Source: Anolis sagrei
Lineage: Eukaryota > Chordata > Lepidosauria > Squamata > Anolidae
Direction of reading: 5' to 3'
NCBI RefSeq assembly: GCF_037176765.1
Contig: NC_090025.1
Coordinates: forward strand, 166,582,822 to 166,646,821
DNA length: 64,000 bases
The notes beneath the pieces are model-generated. The model worked only from the letters and a program-made list of their open reading frames with translations. It had not been told where the DNA came from and did no database searches. Numbering within the stretch: the stretch's first letter is position 1; every line of letters starts with the position of its first letter. The translations under genes were made by a program, and so were the position numbers. Below are positions 21,926-33,100 of this stretch, piece after piece.

Positions 21926-22754
21926 AATTCAATGCCAAACATACATGTGAAAACCAAAAGATAATAGCAAGACGATAACATATAACTATAAATTAACCTA
22001 ACCAAATTAAAAAATAAACATAAAATGACATTTAGACTTAAAGAATAAACAATTAAACATTGATAAAATAATAACATTTATATTAAAACCCACCAATAAA
22101 CAACACGATTTTAAAAGTTATTAAAATCAAATCCATAATAGAGTCTGTAGCCGTTCCATTGGTCCATTCACTATTCCTTATCCCTTTCTGATGTACGTAC
22201 AATTATTGTGATGTTTAATTGACTTCTTTCTTCCCATCCAACCCAAAGAGGAAATAAGAAAAATAAAAGACTGCACAATGGACCTTCATTATCCGCTCAC
22301 CTTGCAGATTGTAGATCAGGATGAAGGGTTCCTACTGATACAAACTGTACAAAGGGAGGCTACATGGTGGGGACATGGACCATGATGTGAAATTGCCCCA
22401 TTTACATTTAACCTATTTGAGTTTGACAATGATTGAGTGACACCCCAAAAAGGTGGCGCAGAACTGTGAAACTATAAAAGCAAATGTACTGTCACTGCTC
22501 AGGCTTCCTGAATTTCGGTAGCATCACTGGAGGTCCAGTTCTCTGTATTTTTTCTACTTCTTCTGATAGTTTTTCAGAATAAAACTTTCTTTCTGAGACT
22601 AATAAACACCTTGTTACTTTGCTGGCCGTGTTTCTACACTTGCACCTTTTAAGAGATTGGGGTGACAGCTGTACCCTACAAACTCTATCAGTTCTGAACC
22701 CTTTAATAAAATGTAACTATTTGATGGTTTCTATGTAAATTGTATCTTTCTTAC
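21926..22754. other. Intergenic, A/T-rich, nothing recognised
   Basis: No repeat family or coding signal recognised. Confidence 0.4.
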
Positions 22755-22980
22755 TGTGTACTGTATCAGGAAAGCTAAGAGAAGACAATTATGCTGGGGA
22801 AAATGGAAGGAAAAAGGAAAAGGGGTTGACCAAGGGTAAGATGGATGGATGGCATCCTTGAAGTGACTGGCTTGACTCTGAAGGAGCTGGGGGAGGTGAT
22901 GGCGACAGGGAGCTCTGGCGTGGGCTGGTCCATGAGGTCACAAAGAGTCAAAAACGACTGAACGAATGAACAACAAGAAC
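22755..22980 (+). mobile_element. BovB/RTE LINE 3' end
   Basis: 'aagatggatggatggcatcc', 'gggagctctggcgtgggctgg' and the end 'cgactgaacgaatgaacaacaa' mark the 3' end of a BovB-type RTE ORF. The same segment is at 48950-49170. Confidence 0.85.
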
Positions 22981-23364
22981 TGTATCAATTTAGTATATGA
23001 AGTGTATAATCTGTTTGTTATACATATCAAAATGTAACATTTGCGTAATCTCTTGGGAAAGGGGACATTGGTCAAATCCCTCCCTTGACTGCGGTCCTAG
23101 CTGAAATCACTACACAATGGTATAGTAAAATAGTGAGGCAAAAATAGGTTTGCTTTTTGGAATTTTTCTCCCCAGATATTTTTGAGCTGTAGTTGGTGAA
23201 GCCCCACTGTATCAAAATCAGAAATTATAGTAAAATCAGAAATTTTAGAATACCAATGTTGTGGTCCCTTTGACTACGAATGGTCACTCCAGTGCAATTA
23301 GATGCGGCTGTACAATAATACATTGTGTTTCATTATATTGTTTTTTTGTTTACACTCAGGTTTA

Positions 23365-23716
23365 CACTCAGGCTGAGAGGAGACATAATAGCTATGTATA
23401 AATATATGAAGGAAAATTATATGCAGGAGGGAACAAGCTTGTTTTCTGCTGCCTTGGAGACTAGGACGCAGAACAATGGCTTCAAACTACAGGAAAGGAG
23501 ATTCCACCTGAACATGAGGAAGAACTTCCTGACTGTGAGAGCTGTTCAGCAGTGGAACTCTCTGCCCCGGAGTATAGTGGAGGCTCCTTCTTTGGAGGCG
23601 TTTAAACAGAGGCTGTATGGCCATCTGTGGGGGTGCTTTGAATGCGATTTTCCTGCTTTTTGGCAGGGGGTTAGAACTAGATGGCCCACGAGGTCTCTTC
23701 CAACTCAATGATTCTA
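23365..23716 (+). mobile_element. CR1 LINE 3' part
   Basis: An open frame encodes 'RLRGDIIAMYKYMKE', 'GFKLQERRFHLNMRKNFLT' and '[20 protein letters not shown]', the C-terminal end of CR1 ORF2. The 3' UTR ends in 'caatgattctagg'. 5'-truncated. Confidence 0.9.
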
Positions 23717-24227
23717 GGTCCTTACTACACTAAACCATTATAGCACTATATTCTGCTTTAACTGCCATGGCAACACCCTATGCAATATTGGGGTTTGTAG
23801 TCTAATGAGGTCAGAGATCTTTCTGGTTGAGAAATCTAAATGCTTCTCCGTAAACTACAAATCCCTGGATTCCACAGGTTTTTTGTTGTTGTTGTTTTGT
23901 TTTTTTGTCATGTCAGGAGCGACGTGAGAAACTGCAAGTCGCTTCTGGTGTGAGAGAATTGGCCGTCTGCAAGGATGTTGCCCAGGGGACGCCCGGATGA
24001 TTTGATGTTTTTATCATCCTTGTGAGAGGCTTCTCTCATGTCCCCGTGTGAGGAGCTGGAGCTGATAGAGGGGGCTCATCCGCCTCTCCCCAGATTCGAA
24101 CCTGCGACCTGTCGGTCTTCAGTCCTGCCGGCACAGGGGTTTAACCCACTGCACCACCGGGGGCTCCATGATTCCACAGTAACCTGCTATTACAGTAAAA
24201 TAATAGGATTGTAATGGTGCAGTACAT
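23717..24227. mobile_element. Palindromic MITE with a SINE inserted (10-bp target duplication)
   Basis: The outer MITE ('ctacactaaaccattatagc ... gtaatggtgcagtaca') resembles the copy at 25920-26100. The minus-strand tRNA-derived SINE lies at 23878-24169, with its A/C-rich tail reading as 'gttttttgttgttgttg' on plus. Exact duplicates gattccacag at 23868-23877 and 24170-24179 prove that it moved by target-primed reverse transcription. Confidence 0.9.
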
Positions 24228-24230
24228 AGG

Positions 24231-24990
24231 GGTGCTCTTACACTGTAGAATTAATGCAGTTTGACACCGCTTCCTGCCATAACTCAGTGCTATGGAATTC
24301 TGGGATTTGTAGTTTGGTAAGGCAGTTTGATGAGGCACCAATACTATTTGGCAGAGATAGCTAAAGACCTTGCACAACTACAACTCCCACAAATCCTTAG
24401 CCTTGATCTTAAGACAGCTTATTTATTTGTCGTGTCAGAGCAACCAGTCCATTATATTACATTTCTAACAGAACAAAGTAAACAAACAGACAAATACAAA
24501 ACTTGTGAGTTTGGTAGTTGGTTAAATGTCCTTTGACCAGTATCTGGCCACTTGGAGTGCTTCCGGTGTTGCTGCAAGAAGGTCCTCCATTGTGCATGTG
24601 GCTGGGCTCAGGTTGCATTGCAGCAGGTGGTCAGTGGTTTGCTCTTCTCCACACTCACATGTCGAGGATTCCACTTGGTAGCCCCATTTCTGAAGGTCGG
24701 CTCTGCATCTCGTGGTGCCAGAACGCAGTGTCTTTAGCGCCTTCCAAGTCTCCCAGTCTTCTGTGTGCCCAGTAGGGAGTCTCTCATTGAGTATCAGCCA
24801 TTGGTTGAGGTGCTGGGTTTGAGCCTGCTACTTTTGGACTCTCGCTTGCTGAGGTGTTCCAGCTAGTGTCTCTGTAGATCTTAGAAAACTATTTCTAGAT
24901 TTAAGTCGTTGACGTGCTGGCTGATACCCAAACAGGTATAAGACAGCTAAAGTGGTATAAAACTACATTAACTTTACGGCATAGATGCAC
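24231..24990. mobile_element. Palindromic MITE split by a 5'-truncated LINE (10-bp target duplication)
   Basis: The MITE parts are 24231-24419 and 24949-24990. The LINE (24420-24938) is on the minus strand between exact duplicates taagacagct at 24410-24419 and 24939-24948. Read on minus it matches the LINE at 57065-57646 and 62020-62258 ('ttctaagatctacag', 'cacctcagcaagcgagagtcc', 'gtgtggagaagagcaaacca'). Confidence 0.9.
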
Positions 24991-25094
24991 CTTTTGATCT
25001 ATTCCATACACACACTTGCAGTATTTATTGTATTTCCTAGATTGTAAAGCAGCACACTGCCTTTAGTTGCAATAACACAAATTAAAATAGCCCA

Positions 25095-25310
25095 AAAGGC
25101 ACCAGGTTGTCTGATCTTGGTAGCTAAGCAGGATCAGCCCTGGTTTGTAATTGGATGGAGGGAGGGGATCACTGACAAAAGGCAGGTGCTGTGGGGGGAA
25201 GAAACTAGCAAAACCATCTCTGAGAATCCCTTTCCTTTAAAAAAAAAAAGAGCTATAAAATTCATGGCGTTGTTGCCATAAATCCGCAGGCGATAGGCAC
25301 TGAATGCAAA
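25095..25310 (+). repeat. 5S-rRNA-derived SINE
   Basis: The head 'gtctgatcttggtagctaagcagg' then 'cctggtttgtaattggatgg' matches the internal control region and 3' half of 5S rRNA. The tail 'aattcatggcgttgttgccataaatccgc' is typical of reptile SINEs. It ends about 60 bases before the EIF3D CpG-rich promoter. It is a SINE, not a functional 5S gene: the first part of 5S is missing. Confidence 0.75.
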
Positions 25311-25369
25311 TAACACAGAGAGAGAGAACCCAGCGTTTTTACGTCCCTGCCAGGCCTTTCCTTTCCTAA

Positions 25370-25700
25370 CTCGGCTTTTGCGACAGTTTTGGCGTCGCGC
25401 TGGAGTGACGTGTCATGAGAGCCAGGGCCGCCGCGCCGGAAGCCGGGGAAGCCGTAAAGCGCAATCCTTGTGGAAGGTGGTTTATCTGTCGTCGGTGTTT
25501 TCGGGGCCGAATCCGCTGCCATCGGGGCCCACTGGGGTCCTAGAGGTGAGCGAGGCGGCCACGGGGGAGGACCGGGGAGCCTTCGCTCTCCTCCGGCGCC
25601 AGTATTTTTTCCCTCCGAGTCTTGGATTGTAGTCTTGCCGGGCCTCGAGGGAAGGGCGGCGGCTGCTGAATGGATTCGGCGGAGGGGGAAGGCCCATTTC
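25370..25700 (+). promoter_or_regulatory. EIF3D: CpG-rich promoter and non-coding first exon of EIF3D
   Basis: An abrupt rise in CpG density ('ggcgtcgcgc', 'ccgccgcgccggaagccgg') marks the island. A donor 'tagag|gtgagc' places the end of the non-coding exon at 25545. TGACGTG (25406-25412) is a CRE/UPR-like site. A pyrimidine tract 'cctttcctttcct' at about 25354 could be a 5'TOP-type start, but the start site is not determined here. No TATA box is seen. Confidence 0.7.
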
Positions 25701-25720
25701 AGCCCTGTTCCAGGCTCAAC

Positions 25721-25898
25721 AGCAGGTATGGGCCAACTTGGGCCATCCAAGTGTTTTGGACTGCAACTCCCACCATTCCTAACAGTCTCAGGCCCCTTCC
25801 TCCCCTGAGGAAGCAAAAGGAAGGGGCCTGAGGCTGTTAGGAATGGTGGGAGTTGCAGTCCAAAACACTTGGATGGCCCAAGTTGGCCCATACCTGCT
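25721..25898. repeat. Near-perfect palindromic MITE in EIF3D intron 1
   Basis: The arms of about 80 bases ('agcaggtatgggccaacttg' and its reverse complement at the right end) differ at very few positions around a short spacer. It begins about 175 bases after the first-exon donor. Relatives flank the FOXRED2 promoter at 44068-44155 and 44690-44790. Confidence 0.9.
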
Positions 25899-25919
25899 CT
25901 AGATACTCCCTTGGTCATT

Positions 25920-26100
25920 AAGGGTCATGTCACACTACACTATTATAGCACTACTATTCCACTTTTAACTGCCATGGCAACAGTCCTTGGCATTCTGGAG
26001 GTATAGTTTAGTGAGTCTCAAGAGCTGAGAACTATCCATGCGCCTCCCTAAACTGCAAATCCCAGGACTTTTTAGGATATCGCCATGGAATAATACCTGT
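25920..26100. repeat. Palindromic MITE copy in EIF3D intron 1
   Basis: 'cacactacactattatagcac' and 'aactgccatggcaac' match the family at 23717-24227. Confidence 0.7.
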
Positions 26101-26239
26101 GACGATGAATGTGTTGCCAAAAGCATAGTACAAAGTAGACATATTTGTATTGTGTTGGTATAATGTTTTATTTTGTACTGCTCTTTGTAAGAGCTTAGGC
26201 TCTTTAGAAAGTAGCATATTCTTAATTCTTTTTAAAAAG

Positions 26240-26549
26240 TAAAGGTTTTACCCTGACATTAAGTCCAGTCATATCCAACTCTGGGGGTTGGTGCTCATCT
26301 CCATTTCTAAGCTGAAGAGCCGGCGTTGTCCGTAGACACCTCCAGCATGACCGCATGGAGCAACATTACCTTCCCGACGGAGTGGTACCTATTGATCTAC
26401 TCACATTTGCATGTTTTCAAACTGCTAGGTTGGCAGAAGCTGGGGCTGACAGTTGAAGCTCATGTCACTCCCCGGATTAGAACCTGCCACCTTTCGGTCA
26501 ACATGTTTAGCAACTCAGTGGTTTAACCCACTGTGCCTCCGGGGGCACC
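26240..26549 (-). repeat. tRNA-derived SINE (second family), minus strand, whole
   Basis: Runs from the tail 'aggttttaccctgacattaag' to the head 'gtgcctccgggggcacc', with the B box as 'cggattagaacctgcc' in reverse. The most complete copy of this family in the window. Confidence 0.85.
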
Positions 26550-26559
26550 CGGGTTTTTA

Positions 26560-27956
26560 TTAAGTTATGTCCAAATATATTCTTAATAATCTTATTATAT
26601 TAACTAGCACAATATTAGTATTATATTGTACTATACAGCTATACTGCAGTGTGATGGAGCCCTAGGTCTCTTTATCACATGCTCAAAAGGAATGAACACG
26701 TCATCACACTCATTTTGCAAAATGCTAGAAATGACAAAGAGAAATTAGGCATTTTTAGTATGTAATAGTATTGATCTATAAAACACATTTCTCATTCACA
26801 CTGTCATTAAACAGGATAATAGTTATGCGGTGTTTAATCATATGTGGGATAGTTTGCATTATAGAATTATTTCAGAAACGGCATTGATTATTTGCCGTGT
26901 ATATGTATATTGTGATCTGCTCTGAGTCCCCTTCGGGGTGAGGAGGGCGGAATATAAATACTGTAAATAAATAAATAAATGTATCTACGACATTTATATT
27001 CCGCCCTTCTCACCACAAAGGGACTCAGAGCAACTTATAAGTTATATGTACATACAATATATTGTATTATTAGCATAGCACAATATTAGTATTATATCTT
27101 ACTATATTGTACTATACTTCTATGCTGCAATATTATTAGTAATTTTACATGTAATATATAATTATTGTTATTATATTGTATTATTAGTATTATATTGTAT
27201 TACAGTATTATGATCAATATTATACGTACATACAATATATTATTAGCATACTATAATATAGAAGGACTTTTCTGTATGCCTGCTGACTGAAAAACCTTGC
27301 ACTCCATTCCTCTTGCTTTTCTGCGTAGTTTCATGCAGTTCCAGGGCGACAGTGGCCACAGGAATGTGATTAAAATGATTTTGTATCCAGGACTATAATT
27401 GACATCTTAAGAAGATTTTAGTGATGCTTGTTAATAAGAAGGTTGGTTGTTATAGGGTAGCAGGAAAAAAAGATATACAGGACTTTAAGTGCTGACTCTG
27501 TGGTATTCAGTGCAGCTGAATGACTTGAAATTTTTCCTCAAAAAACACTTTTACCTAATTCTACATTCTCAATTCATGTGTCCAAAAATGAACAGTGGAT
27601 CATGGATTGGATCTCATCAAAGAGCTGTGTTTAATAAACTTGTAGAAATTGAAGGAGGTGGTGTTTTTTAAAGAGTCTCTGAGAATGTAAAATTTTGTGC
27701 TGCTTGGTATTGGATTTGTTATTTCTGATACACATTCAGGATGTTGTTTATGCAGTCAGTTGTAAATCCTTCCTTGAAAGTGTAAGGTTGTGCTGATACT
27801 TTAAGCACTAACCTACAACCAATAAATAATAAAAATTTAGTATTATTTTTGTTCTTGGCATTGAATGTTTGCCATTTTTGTTATACTTTGGAAACCACCC
27901 AGAATCCCTTTAGGTAGAGAGGGCAGGTTATAAATATATTATTATTATTATTTCCT
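26560..27956. other. EIF3D intron 1 remainder: AT-rich repeats and L2-type tails
   Basis: 26890-26985 (plus) and 26986-27060 (minus) are two L2-type tails meeting end to end. 27060-27260 is AT-rich with repeated 'atattagtattatat' units. Another tail lies at 27845-27955. Nothing coding is seen. Confidence 0.6.
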
Positions 27957-28180
27957 TTATACAAGTTGAGTATTCCTTATTAGGGACCAGAAGTGTTTGA
28001 GATTTCTGTTTCATCCACCTTTGGGAATAACTGTCTTTGCTTATATGTACATGATGTGATATCTTGAAGATGGGACCCAAGTCTAAACATGAAATTAATT
28101 TATGTTTCATATACACAATTGTGCACATAGTCTGAAGGTATTTTAAAAGATATTTTAGTCTGCTCCATGAAAACACCTTA
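27957..28180 (+). mobile_element. Tigger/pogo-like remnant in EIF3D intron 1
   Basis: 'caagttgagtattcctta', 'gatgggacccaagtctaaac' and 'gaaattaatttatgtttcat' match the reverse complement of 8394-8635. Confidence 0.6.
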
Positions 28181-28279
28181 TCAGCTGATCTTAGTATTTC
28201 AAAATGCCTTTGTATTTTATAATTGTGAGAACATCATTTTCTACCTTTTCTTTTCTTTTTTTTACTAGAAATATAAAAG

Positions 28280-30147
28280 ATGGCGAGGTTCATGATACCT
28301 GTGATCCAAGACAATCCATCAGGATGGGGTCCATGTGCTATCCCTGAGCAGTTCAAAGATATGCCTTATCAGCCCTTCAGCAAAGGAGATCGTCTGGGGA
28401 AGGTATGTTCACTTGTAGCTTTTTACAGAAGTTCAAATAACTTCTTACAGCTTTCCATCTGAGGACCTGATCCTTTGTTGGATGTTCAAGCAAATAGTTG
28501 GAATCCGCCCTAAGTCCCCCGGGGAAATAGGGCAGAATACAAATAAAGATGATGATGATGATTATTATTATTATTTGTAATTTGTTAGTTGTGTACATTA
28601 TTTCAATCTAAATTTAAAATGTATTTATAACACTAGGTTGCAGACTGGACAGGAGCTACCTATCAGGATAAGCGTTACACAAGTGAGTACAGAATGGTTT
28701 TCCTTGCATGGGATACTTCACAGAGAAGATTATTTGTGCATAAAATGGGCATAACTGGCATGCCGAGCAGACATTGAGTCTACATTGGGCTAAAGTGGGC
28801 TGTGGGAACATTAATGTCCTTGTTTCATTGTAATAAAATAGAATTTTATATCTTTCTGCTAAGATTTCTGAGGGAGTTATATCCATGTGGTTCTTTCTTT
28901 AGAGGATAAAATGTCAGTAGCTAATTAGTTTTTCATAATTCTTCCCTTTTTTCCTTGAATGCTGAAACATTCATATGTAATCTCCCTAGAAAAGTGTCTG
29001 CTGTCTGACTCAGAATATAATATTGGGATTTGATCATGCAAACACTGATGTAGTTTGAGTATTACAATTCAGATAAGGAGGAAGCCAAGATACATACCTG
29101 TCTCTCCACTGATTCATTGCAGAAGTGTAGCTTCCTTTCTTTTCTTGGGTTTTAAAATAAGGTTTTCCTTTTTATTTTGTGCCTAGCCGTCCCCTGCCAC
29201 ACGTTGTTGTGGCCCAGTCTTTGTATATGTGTTTTATTCGTGTATATATTTGTGTATATACGTGTGTTTGCATATGTGTGTGTGTGGTTTTGTGCTTATG
29301 TTGTAATTTATTTTTTATTTTTTGGTTTTATAAGTCTCTTCTGTGTTTTTCAGTGTTATTATGAGTGATGGTCACTCATTGGCCAGTGGTTTTGGAGTTA
29401 TGTTAATCCCACAAGTGAACATTACATTTTTATTTATATACTAGCTATTTCCTGCCACGAGTTGCTGTGGCCCAGTCTGTGTATATGTGTTTTGTATATA
29501 TATTGTATGTGTATATATATTTGTATATATGTGTGGGTTTGTGCATGCGTTACAATGTATTTTTTTGGTTTTTTGCCTTTTTACATCCCTTCCGCTGTGT
29601 TTTTCAGTGTTTTTATGAGTGATGGTCACTTGTTGGCCTGATATGTGTATTGTGTCCAAATTTGGGGTCAATTTGTCCAGTGGTTTTTGAGTCATGTTAA
29701 TCCCACAAACGAACATTACATTTTTAATTATACAGATCAGCAAAGGGTGGCATCATCATATAGCTGCTGAAGTGGGAACATAATAGATTATTGTCCCACA
29801 GTTTATTTATATATAAAAATAATGATTCCAGTCTTAAAACTAATAGGAAATCCCAAGCTTGAGTTCTGAAATAATAGAAATAATTCTGTTTTCAGATAAA
29901 TATTCATCCCAGTTTGGAGGAGGAAGCCAATATGCGTATTTCCATGAGGAAGATGAGACCAGTTTCCAGCTCGTGGATACAGCACGCACACAAAAGACTG
30001 CATACCAGAGGAATCGCATGCGATTTGCACAAGTATGGTTTCATTCAACCTAGATAGAAGGCCCAGTGCCTGGTGTTGTATCTGTCTCTAAACATTTGAA
30101 AATACATTAATGGTTGGTTTTACTGGGATTCATGAAAGTAGTTTCTT

Positions 30148-30186
<39 letters not shown>

Positions 30187-33100
30187 GAGAATTCACCCAA
30201 ACCATCCTGAGACCAGTGTTAATTGGTAGTTTATAGCAGTGGTTCTCGTACCTTGGTCTTCAGTGTGTTTTGGACATTCGTTCCCAGAATGATATCCAAA
30301 ATATTAGGAAGACCAATGTTTGGAAACTATCAGTGTTTGGCTACATATGATCTTTTTTACCTTGAAGTTTTTGTTTTATGAATTGGCCAGTAACACTAAG
30401 TGATGCTTATTACAGTATATCCTGTACTTTGCTTTTCTTTCAGAGGAACCTTCGGAGAGACAAAGACCGCCGGAATATACTTCAGTTCAACATGCAAACG
30501 CTGCCTAAAAGTGCCAAGCAAAAGGAGAGGTAAGTATGCTGTGTCTGTCAGAGAACATACAGTTCGCATAATGTGCAAAAGGAAAGAGTGGTTGACAAAT
30601 TAATAGCATGTGTGCAAATTGTTTTAGTGAGAGATTGGGAAGATAAAACAAAGTGGACTCTGACAAATTGGTATAATTATTTAACTAATATGTTAAATGT
30701 GGAAATAACGAATGGTAAATTGAACAATATAGATACAATAGAAAATGTTATAATAATTAAGAGTATGTGAAATCCAGTTAGGATTTATTTATAGCAGGGG
30801 TCTTCAAACTAAGGCCCAAGGGCCAGATACAGCCCTCCAAAGTCTTTTACCCGGCCCTCGCTCAGGATCAACCTCAGTCTGAAACGACTTGAAAGCACAC
30901 AACAACAACAATCCTATCTCATCAGCTAAAAGCAGGCCCACACTTCCCACTGAAATACTAATAAGTTTATATTTGTTAAAATTGTTCTTCATTTTAATTA
31001 TTGTATTATTTTAAGTGTTTCTTGCACTATAACTAATATATGCTCAGTGTGCATAGAAATTCATTCTTTTTTTTTTTTCAAATTATAATCTGGCCCTCGA
31101 CAGTTTGAGGGACTGTGACCTGGCCCTCTGTTTAAAAAGTTTGAAGACCCCTGATTTAGAGAATGTATTAAGAAGTGGAGTGGAAAATTGAGATTAAGAC
31201 TGATATTTCAAATGTAATTTCTGTAGTTTATTGTGCATACTGTTTATCCAGGGGGAGGGGTCAAGGGTGGAAGTGGAGTAAAATAATAAATAGCATTTTT
31301 TTAAAAAAAATACAAGAGAGCATAGAATTTGAATATTGTCCAGCAAAGCTGAGTGAACAAATTGATTGATTGTCCTGAAAGAGCAAGTCAGTGAGTAAAC
31401 CACTTGCTGCCACAGGTGACTAAGCTGGCTTGTTCCCCAGCTCTCCTTGTACCAGCAGATACAGACTTATTTATTTGAATAAGCATTTTAGTGATGAAGT
31501 GGTTTTTAATGGGAGAAACATGTTGTGCATTTATTGCTTCGTGTTATGATTTTATATGATTTTATTTTAAAATATTAGCACTTTAATACAGCATCTTTTT
31601 TATTGGTTCTAAAACTTTTCCTTACAAATGTTTCATTCACATACCTTAATTTAATGCATGTTATTAGCCACCATGGATTCCATTTGAAACAAAAGCAGAA
31701 TCTACATTAAATAACTGAATAGGCTCTGTTGGGAAATATTCTGGCTCAAAGAAATGCTATTTATTTTGATTGCATCTATTGCATTTTTATCCTGCTTTCC
31801 ATAAAATAGAATTCCAGGTCAATAAATATCCTTACGAGTTATTTCCTAGATTTTAATTTATCTACTGTGGGTGAAGACTTAGGATCATCTGGCTGCTTTT
31901 TCATCATGGGATTTATTTGTTTTTTATATCCTAACAGAGATAGGCTACGTTTACAAAAGAAGTTTCAGAAGCAATTTGGAGTGAGACAGAAATGGGACCA
32001 AAAATCTCAGGTAAAGCAAATTGTTTTCTAACCACAAGGTTCTCTGTTATTAGGCATGACTTGTTATATATTCAGCTGTTACTCCTATATTGAATACTCA
32101 TGTGTTGTCTCTTCCCTTTTTCCCATCTCCTGGTACTGCCCCTGTCTGCTTGATAGAAGCCTCGTGACTCCTCTGTGGAGGTTCGTAGTGACTGGGAAGT
32201 GAAAGAGGAGATGGATTTTCCTAGGCTAATGAAGATGAGATACTTGGAAGTCTCAGATCCTCAGGACATGTAAGCCTTGGAGACATCAGGAGATTTGCGA
32301 TCTACTACATATTCTCTCTATTCCCATGTGTTTCATAGCTTGTTTATGAATTCTAAAGTCCTTGTAAAGCCACATATTATACACTGGGCCTTGACCAAAA
32401 TCAACTATAGTCCCTTCTCTCATTAGACAGCGTAACCTTGCCATTTGTTCTGAGCTCAGACACATGGCTGTAGAAGTCTAAAGTTATTTTCTAGTCACAA
32501 CTACTGTATAATTGATCAATTGAATCAGTGAGATTAAGGCTCCTTCTACACTGCCATATAATCCAGATTATCAAAATGGATAATCCACATTATCTGTTTT
32601 GAACTGGATTATATGAGTACATTCCAGTATAATTCAGTTCAAAGCAGATAATCTGGATTTTATATGGCAGTGTAGAAGGGACATTACATAAGTCTAGGTT
32701 TATCATCTGATTTAGTTACTATTCTAGCTTGAAGTGGTTTTAAATCAGAAATAGTCTTAAGTAGTGAGCAGGCAGCCAATGTCAAAAACTCAAGTTTTAT
32801 TAGTAGATCTAGTTTTGTGTGTGGGTGTGTCAGGAGTGACTTGAGAAACTGAAAGTCGCTTCTGGTGTGAGAGAATTCGTTGTCTGCAAGGACGTTACCT
32901 GGGAACACCTGGATGTTTTACCATCCTATGGGAGGCTTCTCTCATGTCTCCGCGTGATAATCTGGAGCTGATAGATGGGAGCTCACCCCACTCCCCGGAT
33001 TTGAACCACTGACCTTTCGGTCAGCAGTCCTGCCGGCCCAAGGATTTAACCCATTGTGTCACCGGGGGCTCCAGTAGATCTAGTCTAAAGTCCAGACTGT

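Noticed and set aside
25095-25160. Possible 5S rRNA gene
   Set aside because: Only the inner and 3' part is present, fused to a SINE tail.
25262-25918. Long minus-strand open frame (218 codons) through the EIF3D CpG block
   Set aside because: High GC content lowers stop frequency, it runs through a palindromic MITE, and it shows no known domain.
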